Below are positions 21,723 through 33,999 of a DNA stretch of 64,000 bases, piece by piece; position 1 is the first letter of the stretch; each line of letters opens with the position of its first letter. Under the pieces are notes generated by a model. The model was not told the DNA's origin. It made no database searches and saw only the letters and a list, made by a program, of their open reading frames with translations. The stretch is taken from assembly GCA_032622095.1 (NCBI GenBank), contig CP136066.1, positions 199,662,978-199,726,977 on the forward strand, in the 5' to 3' direction. Position numbers and translations under genes: made by a program. Source of the stretch: Siphonodentalium dalli (lineage: Eukaryota; Mollusca; Scaphopoda; Gadilida; Siphonodentaliidae).

Positions 21723-23893
21723 TTTGCCAGATCGCTTCAAATTTTCCTATATATTTTTGTGTGCAGAATTATAAATGCGCGGATAGGTGGTCATGGAAGG
21801 GTGATATCGCCCTTTGCCAGATCGCTTCAAATTTTCCTATATATTTTTGTGTGCAGAATCCTAAATGCGCGAATAGGTGGTCATGGAAGGGTGATATCGC
21901 CCTTTGCCAGATCGCTTCAAATTTTCTCATATATTTTTTTTTAGCAGAACGGTCAACGCGCGAGTAAAATGTAGGTGGTCATGGAAGGGTGGTATCGCCC
22001 TTTGCCAGATCGCTTCAAATTTTCCTATATATATTTGTGTGCAGAATCCTAAACGCGCGAATAGGTGGTCATGGAATGGTGATATCGCCCTTTGCCAGAT
22101 CGCTTCAAATTTTCACATATAGTTTTTTTTAGCAGAACGGTCATCACGCGAGTAAAATGTAGGTGGTCATGGAAGGGTGATATCGCCCTTTGCCAGATCG
22201 CTTCAAATTTTCCTATATATATTTGTGTGCAGAATCCTAAACGCGCGAATAGGTGGTCATGGAATGGTGATATCGCCCTTTGCCAGATCGCTTCAAATTT
22301 TCCCATATAGTTTTTTTTAGCAGAACGGTCAACACGCGAGTAAAATGTAGGTGGAGAACTAATATAATTACTTTGAAATAAAATTCATTTGCCAGATCGC
22401 TTCAAATTTTCCTATATATTTTTGTGTGCAGAATTATAAACGCGCGAATAGGTGGTCATGGAAGGGTGATATCGCCCTTTGCCAGATCGCTTAAAATTTT
22501 CCTATATATTTTTGTGTGCAGAATCCTAAATGCGCGAATAGGTGGTCATGGAAGGGTGATATCGCCCTTTGCCAGATCGCTTCAAATTTTCCCATATAGT
22601 TTTTTTTAGCAGAACGGTCAACACGCGAGTAAAATGTAGGTGGAGAACTAATATAATTACTTTGAAATAAAATTCATTTGCCAGATCGCTTCAAATTTTC
22701 CTATATATTTTTGTGTGCAGAATTATAAACGCGCGAATAGGTGGTCATGGAAGGGTGATATCGCCCTTTGCCAGATCGCTTCAAATTTTCCTATATATTT
22801 TTGTGTGCAGAATCCTAAATGCGCGAATAGGTGGTCATGGAATGGTGATATCGCCCTTTGCCAGATCGCTTCAAATTTTCCCATATAGTTTTTTTTAGCA
22901 GAACGGTCATCACGCGAGTAAAATGTAGGTGGTCATGGAAGGGTGATATCGCCCTTTGCCAGATCGCTTCAAATTTTCCTATATATATTTGTGTGCAGAA
23001 TCCTAAACGCGCGAATAGGTGGTCATGGAATGGTGATATCGCCCTTTGCCAGATCGCTTCAAATTTTCCCATATAGTTTTTTTTAGCAGAACGGTCAACA
23101 CGCGAGTAAAATGTAGGTGGAGAACTAATATAATTACTTTGAAATAAAATTCATTTGCCAGATCGCTTCAAATTTTTCCTATATATTTTTGTGTGCAGAA
23201 TTATAAACGCACGAATAGGTGGTCATGGAAGGGTGATATCGCCCTTTGCCAGATCGCTTCAAATTTTCCTATATATTTTTGTGTGCAGAATCCTAAATGC
23301 GCGAATAGGTGGTCATGGAAGGGTGATATCGCCCTTTGCCAGATCGCTTCAAATTTTCCCATATATTTTTTTTTAGCAGAACGGTCAACGCGCGAGTAAA
23401 ATGTAGGAGGTCATCATGGAAGGGTGGTATCGCCCTTTGCCAGATCGCTTCAAATTTTCCTATATATATTTGTGTGCAGAATCCTAAACGCGCGAATAGG
23501 TGGTCATGGAAGGGTGATATCGCCCTTTGCCAGATCGCTTCAAATTTTCCCATATAGTTTTTTTTAGCAGAATGGTCAACACGCGAGTAAAATGTAGGTG
23601 GTCATGGAAGGGTGATATCGCCCTTTGCCAGATCGCTTCAAATTTTCCCATATAGTTTTTTTTAGCAGAACGGTCAACACGCGAGTAAAATGTAGGTGGT
23701 CATGGAAGGGTGTATCGCCCTTTGTCAGATCGCTTCAAATTTTCCTATATATTTTTGTGTGCAGAATCCTAAACGCGCGAATAGGTGGTCATGGAATGGT
23801 GATATCGCCCTTTGCCAGATCGCTTCAAATTTTCCTATATATTTTTGTGTGCAGAATCCTAAATGCGCGAATAGGTGGTCATGGAAGATAGAC
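21723..23893. repeat. Satellite block with alternating 90-bp and 98-bp monomers
   Basis: About 23 monomers, each starting TTTGCCAGATCGCTTCAAAT. Type A (90 bp) continues TCCTATATATTTTTGTGTGC and ATAGGTGGTCATGG; type B (98 bp) continues CCCATATAGTTTTTTTTAGC and ACACGCGAGTAAAATGTAGG. A spacer GAGAACTAATATAATTACTT occurs four times (~21689, 22353, 22642, 23119) and marks higher-order units of 289 and 477 bp. Long frames in several phases here are artefacts of the repeat. Confidence 0.9.
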
Positions 23894-24323
23894 GGTCGAT
23901 GTATCTATTGCCAGGCGGCATTTAATCGACGTGGTGAAAATTAGCAGGTTTCAAAAATGGATATCTAATAACTCTGAGCTTTAAAGGGTTTCATATCATC
24001 ATATCGTTATTTTAGTTACTAATATCCATCAAAATCTAGACGCTACAATGAGTAAAACCAATAGAATCGCCATTTAAAAGTCACGCGAAGGTTCGTTTTC
24101 ACAATGGGATTGTGCTCTAAACATGTTTATCACTTACAATGTATATAAAAATATTATTTCTTTATGTACTAGTAACTTGTCTCTAGTTATACATGTAGGT
24201 ATTCCTAGCTTTTCCCAGGAGATCCGCCTGGTTTTGCATGCTGGAATATCTACTGGTTGCTTCTTTTGGATTATATTAGTTGGTTTACAAACAGACGTCC
24301 GTTCATTTGTCCGAACATGTCGC

Positions 24324-24560
24324 CTAACCCTTTCATGAGTGGAGCTGAAATTCGGTGAAAACCCTGTGCCAATAATTAATCCATTATCTTATATAGGGTG
24401 CCTGGCAAATATACAAGACAATGCTTTGTCCTTATGATAGTTACCTTAACCGCGTAGGCTAGCACATTCTCTTATTATGTCCTATGGGGGACTCGCATAT
24501 ATATGAGAATGCTGTGCCTTTAATGTTGCACCCCTGCAGCTCCCGTCATGAAAGGGTTAA
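24324..24560. mobile_element. TTAA-type MITE, CCTTTCATGACGGG family
   Basis: CTAACCCTTTCATGAGTGGAGC ... GCTCCCGTCATGAAAGGGTTAA, containing a degenerate copy of the CTTATATATGCGAG hairpin core. The left TTAA is mutated to CTAA. Confidence 0.6.
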
Positions 24561-25189
24561 TTATCGTGGTTTATTGTCTTTTGGTTTGGTGATAGCAAGG
24601 GTTGCAGGAAAGGATACATAAATTCCAATAATTTGTGTTATGTACATTTGTCTATAATAGTACATAACAGTATACTCTATAATTCAACATCAAAACTCTC
24701 ATTTATGATTCCGATCATAGTAATTTACTATCGCCAATGGATGGGTTAACACCTGCCGATTGTGATCGGCCTCTCGTTAATATGATTGATGCTCCAAGGT
24801 TATTTAAGCCCTTTTCATTTTTAAATTTTTAAATTCATATAATTTGTAAGGAAGTTGCATAGAGGTGAACTGTTGGTCAAAAAAATGTTTGTGAACCAAC
24901 TAATTATAATTGTACAATTAATTTAGTTTTGATATTGAACTTTCAATTTCAACATATGACAATTTCTCCTGTGATTTTTTATGATTCATTCACATGTGTC
25001 AACCAGAGGCAACAAATAAAACATTAATCGGATCAGAATATTGTGTCATTGTCTAATTTACTCCCAATGTATGGATATATTTTAGGATTCAAACCAGAGT
25101 CGATACATTACATGGATGTCATTTCAGTCATTTCATTCTTATCCATTGATAAATACATTCCATAGCTGCAATGGTATATTTAATGGTAG

Positions 25190-25579
25190 TTAACCCTTTA
25201 CCCAACAAAACCGGCCAAATAAAGCTTCAACAGCCTAAAATATCTTCGGTCTGTCTCAATAGAACCATACAAATATGGATATCATTGGAACCGGCTCCTT
25301 GACCACATTGTGATAGTTACAGTTATGACCTGTGCCAATGCATTCTCTTATATATGCGAGTCGACCATTGGTCGCCTCGCATATATAAGAGAATGCATTT
25401 GCCTAAAAAAATTCTTTTTTAACACTTTTTACCATTTGTTCTTACATTCTTTAACAATTTTATAGTTTTTAATGTGTTAAGCCAATGCATTCTCTTATAT
25501 ATGCGAGGCGACCTATGGTCGACTCGCATATATAAGAAAATGCATTGGCACAGGGCCCTTCTGTTGGGTAAAGGGTTAA
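25190..25579. mobile_element. TTAA-flanked MITE, CCCTTTACCCAACA family, copy 1
   Basis: TTAACCCTTTACCCAACAAA ... CTGTTGGGTAAAGGGTTAA. The interior carries two hairpin cores (25325-25405 and 25483-25555) built on TGCATTCTCTTATATATGCG and its complement around GTCGACC. The left side has a unique ~120-bp segment (GGCCAAATAAAGCTTCAACA). Confidence 0.75.
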
Positions 25580-26542
25580 CCACAATGTTTAGTTAATGTT
25601 AGCTAAAAGGCATCATTTCCAACTGCTTGACATTTAAGATTTGCAATTGATATCATATAGTTAATAAGGGAACTTTTGAACAACTTAAACATTCAAATAA
25701 CATGCACAGATGATGTGGCTGTTAATTATTTGGAGGCTGGTCAGCTCTGCATGTGATGCGACTTGTCTATTTATTCAATAATCTTTTATTAATAATTCTT
25801 TTTTGTTATTATCAGCAATATTGTTAATCAAGATGCTGGCTAACCAAAATGATAAATTTTATCAATAATCCAATACATTTAGTATATATTCCACACCATT
25901 GTACCACAGAGTTGTACATTTATGTAATTTAAAGGTAACATTGAAATTTAATCTATTTTTCCTAGCCCATGATGTGTCCATGTCCAATCTAGCTACCAAA
26001 CTTGGTATGTGTCTTTATCAGCCAAATATACAGTTCAAGTACGGTTCAGTCCAATAATGTTATTGCCCTTTTTCGACTTGTACAATTTCATAACATTTTG
26101 GTTTATGACCGACAACCCCAATTTGGATTAAAAATAAAGCAACACATATTTGTCTCAACCAAAAGGCTGGACTAGAAAAGGTATAAACTTTATCACTGCA
26201 ACTAATTATAACCCCACTTGGTGAAGACTAAATCACACTGGAAGTGAATACATGTTCCTCAATGTATTTCACAGTAGATGAAGGTGGGTCTCATATCAAG
26301 ATGGCATGATTTATATGACTTTCAATTGTAATGATTCATAGTGAATTGGCTCACTAAATCATGTAATCTTGAGCTGGACATTCCTGTTATGTGAAATATA
26401 TTAACATGGTTAGCGAACACAGCAGGTGAAGGCCAGCCTCCGATCAAATTGGCATGATTTATGTGGCTTTCGATAGCCCATTTCGTGAACAAATTTAATT
26501 ACATGACTGAAATTTTGGGAGAACCCTTTCCAAAGTATTCTC

Positions 26543-27044
26543 TTAAAGGCACGTGAGGCCTTAGTTGTCGAAAATATTCATATTTGTTCTAATCACCGTA
26601 AACAAAAAAACATTAAAACGCATACAGTTTCGTTCATATATACCATGACCATCACGTAAACAGCATGTTATCATAAAGACCTACTATATTTTACCTAAGC
26701 AAGAGCCTGATTGTGTTACAGAAGACAGCACAATGCTACTGGCTAATCACAGACAAATGGCATAAACGCTCTTTATTAGTTCCATATCAGGAATTCACCA
26801 ACAAAGAACGCTCTTTGTGTTTACTATCATAATATAAACAAACACCAGAAAAGTTACTTTTTATGCTTTTGTTTACATAACAATGGTCAAACATTTGACA
26901 ATAACATACTGTTTATGCGATATTTCTTATTTGTATACGGACAAAGTCTGTCTACATTTTGATGTTATTTCTGTTTGTGGCGGTTTTTGACGGGTGGAAA
27001 TATTTTCACAGGATACCCACCGCCAAGGCCAACCGTACCTTTAA
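26543..27044. mobile_element. TTAA-flanked MITE, AGGCACGT family, copy 3
   Basis: TTAA|AGGCACGTGAGGCC ... GGCCAACCGTACCT|TTAA. Same orientation and length as the copies at 1777 and 8868. Confidence 0.65.
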
Positions 27045-27543
27045 TGTTATGTGTCGCCCATAGGACCCTAACCTATATGAGAGAATGCATTGACCGAACA
27101 ATATTCACCATGACCTTGTAAGTCAGTACATTCTCTTATATATGCGAGGATCCCTGAGAGACAGCATATATGAGGCCCCCACCCCCTTTTTCGTACGCTG
27201 TATTCCATGCCCTGTTATGAGGTACGCCGTATTCCAGCCCCTTTGTTAGGAGGTATTCGGTATTCCAAAAATACTGGTATTCGTACGCAGGCCTTCCAAA
27301 AAATGAAGTTTTCATATATTTTTATGTATTCCATATGGCTGTTAACTGGTATTCCGTATTCCACCCTCTATATGATCATGGAAATACTATAGATTTGTGC
27401 AAGAGCTGCTGATTTAATAAGAAAAACTAGACACTAAACTGAGACACCAAAGCTCCAGTAATTACACACCATTTTTTGGACAGGGATGCTGATAATATGA
27501 AAATAGGGTTTTTTCCCCCTGATTTAAGTCAATAAGTAAACCA

Positions 27544-27765
27544 TACAGTAATGCTCTAATTAATCGACTCCTTAACCACAGCAGAATAAATTATGGATAA
27601 CTTTTCAGGATTTAGTCGGAAATATGGCTTGTTGCCATTCATTGGAAAGCTCTCGAGAGCTTTTCGATGAATGGCAACAAGCCATATTTCCGACTAAATC
27701 CTGAAAAGTTATCCATAATTTATTCTGCTGTGGTTAAGGAGTCGATTAATTAGAGCATTACTGTA
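27544..27765. mobile_element. Palindromic TACAGTAATG MITE, copy 3 (near-perfect)
   Basis: A 222-bp almost perfect palindrome: TACAGTAATGCTCTAATTAA at the left and its complement ending CATTACTGTA at the right, with a centre at GCTCTCGAGAGC. It is the most complete member of the family here. Confidence 0.8.
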
Positions 27766-28078
27766 TGAGGTAAGAAAGCCCTCATGCAGTGACACCGCAT
27801 GCATGTATAGGATATTACCATAGTAAAGGCTAAAATCTGTGCAAAAATACATTAAAAACATCATACAAAACATTACTAGAGTTCCGGGAAGGTGACATCA
27901 ATTCTTTGGATAGAGGGATGCTGATAATATGTAATTAGGGGATTCTCCTTGTTGAACACATACTCATAGTTTGACTGTTGAGTACAGCTGGTCAAAATTA
28001 GCCCAATGCTCATCTTGTGTTGCTAGGTGATACACCAGGTCATGCTTATAGTTTATGGGTAGGTTAGATAGTCACAAT

Positions 28079-28206
28079 TACGCTTAAGCGCAATTGATTG
28101 CGCTTAAGCGTAAATCCCCTATTTGCTCTTAAGCACAATATGTGGTATTTGCGCTTAAGCGCAATTATTTGTGCTTAAGTGCAATCAATTGCGCTTAAGC
28201 GCAATT
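28079..28206. repeat. Array of GCGCTTAAGCGC palindromes
   Basis: Five to six copies of TTGCGCTTAAGCGCAA or one-base variants within ~130 bp, arranged so that the whole block is itself an inverted repeat centred near 28140. Confidence 0.8.
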
Positions 28207-28289
28207 CATTATTAAATGTGAATTTGGCCTCCCATAGAATAGACGGGTATGAGATTAACCTAACTGCAATTGTGAATTTTTATTGAATT

Positions 28290-28746
28290 TTAAGGCCCAC
28301 TTAATTTTCGAGTCACCGACTATTTTTTTATAACAATCTGTGCCATAAAATATGATTGAAACCCTAGAGTTCATCACCAGTTGAAACGTCTGTATCCGAA
28401 GATGCCCATAGACAAATAGAAAACAGCTTAAATCATAAAATGATTCCCCCCGTTATAGCTCCCAGAATTCAACCTAATGTATTTTCAATTGAAGGGGAAT
28501 AACACTATCTTTAAAATATAGAGTTATTCCCCTCCAATGAAAATAATACACTTTGCCCAACAAAACCAGATGAACGTTAAGCACAAAAATACGTCGTTAA
28601 CTCAACAAAAACAACATGTTCACAGTTTATTACAACCGATAAGCTGATAATACAGTGTTAGAGAGCTTCCTGTTTCCAATGGTATATATACTGGCATATA
28701 TTTTATATATGTGATCTGGGGGTTCGATAATTAAGTGGGCCTTTAA
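28290..28746. mobile_element. TTAA-flanked MITE, GGCCCACTTAAT family, copy 1
   Basis: TTAA|GGCCCACTTAATTTTCGA ... TCGATAATTAAGTGGGCCT|TTAA. A conserved internal block (CGTTATAGCTCCCAGAATTC) is shared with 42653-43081. Confidence 0.7.
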
Positions 28747-29032
28747 TGTTGATGTTTCTTTCAAATACAGATTGCCAGTTCGGAAAAAACTATATCTCCT
28801 ACCTGTAGTTTATTTCAGTCATCGTGTTTTCAACTTTCCATAATAAACGATAAACTGATACTGTCCTTTTGCTATTAATAACCGACGTCTGAGACAATTT
28901 GGGAATTAGACGTGGGTGTATATATGTAGAATAAGTGAATACTAGCGTAATAGTAGTTTTCATTCCTCGTGTGGTTTTTTTGTTGGGGTGCAAATTCTGA
29001 TTCATTTCTGGTTAAATACGCCCAGAACAGAA

Positions 29033-29112
29033 ACCCTTCAGAATAGCGAACCTTCGGAATAGCGAACCTTCGGAATAATGAACCTTCGGAATAGCGAACC
29101 TTCGGAATAGAG
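29033..29112. repeat. 17-bp tandem repeat (CCTTCGGAATAGCGAA)
   Basis: About five consecutive copies of AACCTTCGGAATAGCGA with small changes. Confidence 0.8.
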
Positions 29113-29789
29113 AACCCTACCCGGCGTAGGATATGTAATGCATCACCAGCGCATCTCCCGTCATTAAAGGGTTAAACCCGCTGGATATTGTAATGATAAC
29201 AGGTGAAATAGGCTCAATAAATCATGTAATCTTGAGGTAGACATCCATATGATGTGAAATTCATGGTTACCGAACAGGTACAAGTCTGCTTGCACCCACA
29301 CCAGCTAGGATATTTGAATAACGAACATGTCCACATCCAAATATCCTAGCTGGTTTATGTACAGGTAGACTTGGACTAGTACTGGCTAAGAAATTTGTAA
29401 CATGTATTTTTTTTATCTTCAAATCTTTTATCTTCAAACAGTTCCTAGGTTTTGAGCTAATGGTATTCTCTTTTGGTACAAAGTAAGCAGTGGTCATATG
29501 GCTTCCACCTCAAAATTCTTCTGATTTTTAGCACAGAAAAATGGTTCTTATTTATCCATCTATACATGGAACTTTGAAACAAAATTAAGAGTGTTCCAAA
29601 AAGAATGACACTACATATGTGCTGAAATTTGGCGCCTTATGTTTCAATGTTAATTTGCACAGTGCATAATCATGCATGTTGCCACATCTGAGTTCTAAAA
29701 TTAGGATAATTTTAAAACCATTATAAATTAGGTGAATGGAATTTAGACACAATTTATTCTAAATTTATGCCATGACTAAATTTAGAAAA

Positions 29790-30180
29790 ATGAGGATAAA
29801 TTTCGAAATTTATTAAGATAAATATCGAAATTTATCCATATTTAAAAAAACATTTCATGATATAAATGTAGTTGAAATTTACTAACATTGATGTCAGATC
29901 AATTTGGATGGTCAGTTAAATGTAGATAAATGGAAATTTATCCACATAAATTTTGAAATTTATCCACATAAATTTCGAAATTTATTAAGATAAATATCGA
30001 AATTTATCCATATTTAAAAACACATTTCATGATATAAATGTAGTTGAAATTTACTAACATTGATGTCAGATCAATTTGGATGGTCAGTTAAATGTAGATA
30101 AATGGAAATTTATCCACATAAATTTTGAAATTTATCCACATAAATTTTGAAATTTATTCAAATAAACTTTGAAATTTATC
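29790..30180. repeat. AT-rich tandem duplication (~174 bp) with AAATTTATCC words
   Basis: The block TTTCATGATATAAATGTAGT through GGATGGTCAGTTAAATGTAG occurs twice (29850s and 30020s), flanked by multiple ATAAATTTCGAAATTTATCC-type palindromic words. Confidence 0.75.
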
Positions 30181-30584
30181 CCCATTTGCTTAATTTATGT
30201 CATAAAGAGCGTTTATATCTCGAATTCGCAGAATTCTGAAACATATGTAAGACGATCCCAAAGTTATGACACTATGAAAGTGTTGAAATGTTGTCCCTTG
30301 GATTTCAACATTCATGTAAAATTTATGCAGTGCATAAATTGTGTTAAACTCCAGAATCATGCCAGATCTATTTTGTTCGAAATCTGGAATTTCAAATTTA
30401 GGGAGAATTTATTCGCATTTATTCACTTTGTGAGGAAGAATAAATGTGAAATTTATGCATATGCCTAAATTTCAAATTTAGGATAAATTTATGCCGTTGT
30501 AAATTGTGTACATGGAATTTAGGCATAATTTATTTTTTTGTAAATTCCTCTTTTCATGCAGTGTCTGGACCGCTTCCGGAATCG

Positions 30585-30800
30585 ATGCACCCTCGTCCCA
30601 ACCATCCTCGGTGGGCATTCTGGACCGACACGAGCCTTTGACTCGTTGTCACATGGCCCACCCGGGCTCGTTGTCACTCTGGCCCACCCTCGGTTGCCTC
30701 TCTGGCCCACCCACGTTGGCGGTCACTCTGGACCACCCACCAGACTCGTGTCCACTCCTGCCCTCCCTACATCGGTGGCCACTCTGGACCACACCCGGGA
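30585..30800. repeat. GC-rich ~31-bp minisatellite
   Basis: Degenerate repeats of 'CACTCTGGCCCACCC..CTCGTTGT' across ~215 bp. It is GC-rich against AT-rich flanks and generates long but meaningless frames on both strands. Confidence 0.7.
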
Positions 30801-30849
30801 CTGGCATTATGGGCATGCCCTGAGTGACATCGATCACGGGTGGGACAAA

Positions 30850-30951
30850 GTTGCCGATGAATGGCAACAAGCCATATTTCCGACTAAATCCTGAAAAGTT
30901 ACCTACAATTATACTGTGGTTAAGAAGTCGATTAATTAGAGCATCACTGTA
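30850..30951. mobile_element. Palindromic TACAGTAATG MITE, right half only
   Basis: Contains GATGAATGGCAACAAGCCAT through TAGAGCATCACTGTA, equal to the right arm of the 27544 copy. The left arm is absent; a GC-rich minisatellite abuts it. Confidence 0.65.
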
Positions 30952-31074
30952 CAAGGCTGTCTGGGTGCCTAACAAAGTTATGCTTGGATCATAAATAATG
31001 TACATGTAGGTGGTTCCGGTGATGAGAGTCATGTGATGATTTGTACCCTGATTAAACGTGTTTTGTTTCCTTAG

Positions 31075-31159
31075 ATATCATCGTTGCTGCAACGGTAGGA
31101 GCTGTGGCATTACTAATACTATGTGCAATCGCAGTTGCATGTTGCTGTCGATACATATT
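31075..31159 (+). CDS. Transmembrane exon of a plus-strand single-pass membrane protein gene
   Basis: 85 bp bounded by acceptor TTTGTTTCCTTAG| and donor ATATT|GTGAGT. It enters in phase 1 and leaves in phase 2. It encodes about 20 hydrophobic residues (IIVAATVGAVALLILCAIAV) followed by ACCCRYI, a typical transmembrane helix with a Cys-rich, basic stop-transfer edge. The extracellular exons of this gene are not recognisable upstream in the window. They may lie within 24-31 kb among repeats, before position 1, or be lost. The exon matches the design and phases of the TM exon at 48692-48779 on the other strand, so I take the two genes as paralogues. Confidence 0.6.
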
Positions 31160-31339
31160 GTGAGTATCAATGATCATGATCACACGCATACACTGTCAAT
31201 CGTTTAGTTATCGAAACGACAGTTATTACCCGGATTAAAGTGATGTGAAACACTCCGGTAGGGTGACCAAATATAAATGGATAATAAGCTTGTCCAAAGG
31301 GGTCCGTGAAGTTAGCACAACATTCAACATTCGTTCAAC

Positions 31340-32700
31340 TTTCGCACAAAGGTCTCCTCCACAAAATCTCGAACATGGGTATCAATGGTAAGTTGTACAA
31401 TCTAATAGCATCGTACCTTAAATCTCGCCAACAGAGAGTTTTGATTAATAACGCTAGCTCTGACTGGAAATATGTATCCGCAGGCGTCCCACAAGGATAA
31501 TATTGGGACCCCTTTTATTTCTTATTTATATCAATGATAGAACAAAAAATATAGTGTGCAACATACGTATTTTTGCAGATGACACCTCAATTTATATATT
31601 TGTTGAGAACCCTACCCTCGCCACAGAAGAAATAAGTAATAAAGACATAGACACTATTGTTAAATGGTCATGTAAGTGGCTTGTTAAGTTCAACCCCATG
31701 AAGACCGAAGCATTGTTAGTATCAAGAAAGAGTCTAAATATAGCCCATCCACCCCTACTCATGGCTGGATCACTAATAACAGAAGTAAGCAATCATAAAC
31801 ATCTCGGAGTTATATTTGACAATTCTGGTTCATGGGAAAGTCACATTTGTAGCATACTCGACAAGGCATGGAAGAGAATTAATCTTGTAAAGAAACACAA
31901 GGTCCGATTAAGCAGAAAGTCTTTAGAAACCGTATATGTTTCATTTATTCGTCCAATACTGGAATATGCATCTCCTGTTTGAGATAACATTCCGAAATAC
32001 ATGAGCGATCGCATTGATGATATTCAGTACGAAATGGCACGAGTTGTAACTGGGGCAACTAGAAGTACTAGTGACCTTAACTTGTTACTTGAAAATGGAT
32101 GGGAAACACTTGCATCACGAAGAAATAAACAGAAATTAATTCAATTTTACAAGATGACAAGAAAAAAAAACCTCCATCCTATTTATCCAATATGATTCCG
32201 CCAGATTCTATGTCGTCTGGTTATAATTTTAGGCATGCTAGTATTCATCCACCTGACAGCAATAGGAATGCGTATATGGACACTTTTCTACCGTCAACTA
32301 CACGAGCTTGGAATAGTTTACCCGACTCAGTAAGGATGACCCCTTCGTTGAAAGAATTTAAACGGACCCTAAATGTTGATCGTGCAAAAATAGCCAAATT
32401 TTACTATCAAAGTTACTCCAGGAAAGCACAAGTTTATCATACTAGAATTAGATGAGGCTGTAGTAACCCGAATAGAGACCTCGTCGTAAATCACTTGAAA
32501 GATTCTCCGGTTTGTTTCTGTGGTGAAATTGAAATTGAATCAGCATACCACTTCTTTTTTCATTGTCCTCTATATATTCAAGAGAGACTAGAGCTATTGT
32601 CCGGTCTGCCAACAAGCAGAATATCAGTTGATATCCTATTATATGGCTCAAGTGAACTTTCTGATCGTTTAAATATTCAGATCTTTGTTGCCGTATAGAA
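31340..32700 (+). pseudogene. Non-LTR retrotransposon (LINE) reverse-transcriptase remnant
   Basis: The sequence includes SHKGLLHKISNMGINGKLYN, the RT block VPQG at ~31490, then GPLLFLIYIND and the catalytic FADD (31572-31583), followed by HLGVIFD and a thumb region. Further down are TFLPSTTRAWNSLP (LINE C-terminal motif) and a Cys/His cluster CFCGEIEIESAYHFFFHCPL. In-frame stops at 31498-31500 and 31981 and a frameshift near 32195 make it non-functional. Both the 5' part of RT and all of ORF1 are missing. Clade unresolved (I/Jockey/CR1-like). Confidence 0.75.
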
Positions 32701-33504
32701 GTTCATTTTACAAACTCGACGTTTATCATAACCGTGATGAGTCGTCCGATCGCCGGGTCATGCAATAAACCACTATATGTCAGTATGTATTTGTTTTATC
32801 ACATTATCTGTATTGTGTGCTCCTGGTAGGGTCGATTCATCATTTCTCAATGGAATTTCAATGAAATGAAATTTAATAATTTCCATTCGAGGGCCAATCA
32901 TTCTCCGTGCCACTGGGCCACTCTCCATGCAATTGAGTCATTGTTTCATCAAAGAATGCTAAAGTACACTTCTAACCAATTATTTTAACCAATTATCTTA
33001 ATATTAATTAACAATACAAGTAGGTTGACTCTGTTCTTTCGCATTTCCTCCATGTGGGCCGCGATGCGTTTCGATTTGATTTTGAATTTTCCATGGTTCG
33101 TAAATAGTATATGTTTTAAATATCAAAGTTGTGTAACAAAAAAATATATACGGTACTTCGCTTCACTCCCATCTTTCATTTTGGCTGATGTATGGTACAC
33201 AATACCAATCAACTTGACAAACGTTCTTCCTTCCTGCACTCTATCCCTCTACCCCCTCCTAGAACAATATATTTGTTCGGATCTAACATGATATCCCGTC
33301 TGCTAAATTTACCCTATGTGGTATCTATTCTGATACCAAGGGTAAACGTTTTATTCCGAGGAAAAGACTTGATAAAAGCCTTTCAGGCTTGTTGTCTAAT
33401 CCCCATTTTTGAACATGTGTTGTATATTATGTAAATTTGTTTGTATGTGTTAAATGTTCTGTTCGAAAATTAAATACTGTTTACACTAACTTTCGTATGA
33501 AGTT

Positions 33505-33945
33505 GACACAACATTCAACATTATTTCAACATTCGATTTTTCTTGTACATAAGCTATCGTTAACGTGAATGGATTATGTGGGTCGTATATATAGCACCCC
33601 TATCAAAATTAGAGTATTCGATACTTCGATGCTCATTTTTGAGGAATTTTAATTCCGGTAGAGAGAGAGGGCTACATCATATACGCATGATCGGATCGGG
33701 CCCATATATGCAGGGATTGTACCCTGATGGTACTTTAACTCTCCATATGGCCCACGATCCGATCATGCGTATATGATGTGCCCCTCTCTCTCTCTACCGA
33801 AATTAAAATTCCTCAAAAATGAGCATCGAAGTATCGAATACTCTAATTTTGATAGGGGTGTTAGGTATCGACCCACTTAATCCATTCACTTAAAAAAAAC
33901 TTATGTATAAGAACAATCGAATGTTGAACGAATGTTGAATGTTGT
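33505..33945. repeat. Long inverted repeat (palindromic MITE-like)
   Basis: The left arm runs GAAGTTGACACAACATTC... through ATTAGAGTATTCGATACTTC and GTAGAGAGAGAGG to GATCGGATCG. The right arm is its reverse complement, ending CAATCGAATGTTGAACG. The centre is at ~33715. It sits at the 3' edge of the composite element and shares that element's CAACATTCAACATTCG terminal words. Confidence 0.75.
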
Positions 33946-33999
33946 GCCAACTTCACACGAATGTTGAATGTTGAATGTTGTGCTTCACGGACCCTGTTC

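Larger units (their letters stand above)
31300..33994. mobile_element. TIR-bounded composite element with LINE inside
   Basis: The ends are mirror images: GGGTCCGTGAAG at 31300 and CTTCACGGACCC ending at 33994, each followed inward by CACAACATTCAACATTCG-type sequence. The flanks carry a near-identical 8-9 bp direct repeat (TGTCCAAAG / TGTTCAAAG). The same flanking repeat without the insertion is present at 41700-42000, where CTTGTTCAAAGTAG is continuous. The interior holds a truncated LINE (31340-32700) and a large inverted repeat (33505-33945). An 8-9 bp duplication fits hAT or Mutator-type transposition, but no transposase is present. Confidence 0.6.

Noticed and set aside
21759..23944. Many overlapping frames of 60-88 codons with similar repeated peptides in several phases
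   Set aside because: They are translations of the satellite monomers in different phases on both strands. There are no splice sites, starts or domains.
28079..28206. CRISPR-like or prokaryotic repeat array
   Set aside because: The units are short palindromes without regular unique spacers, in an intron-bearing eukaryotic genome.
30506..31032. Three overlapping frames of 99-127 codons on both strands
   Set aside because: They result from a GC-rich minisatellite with few stop codons joined to half a MITE, not from a gene.
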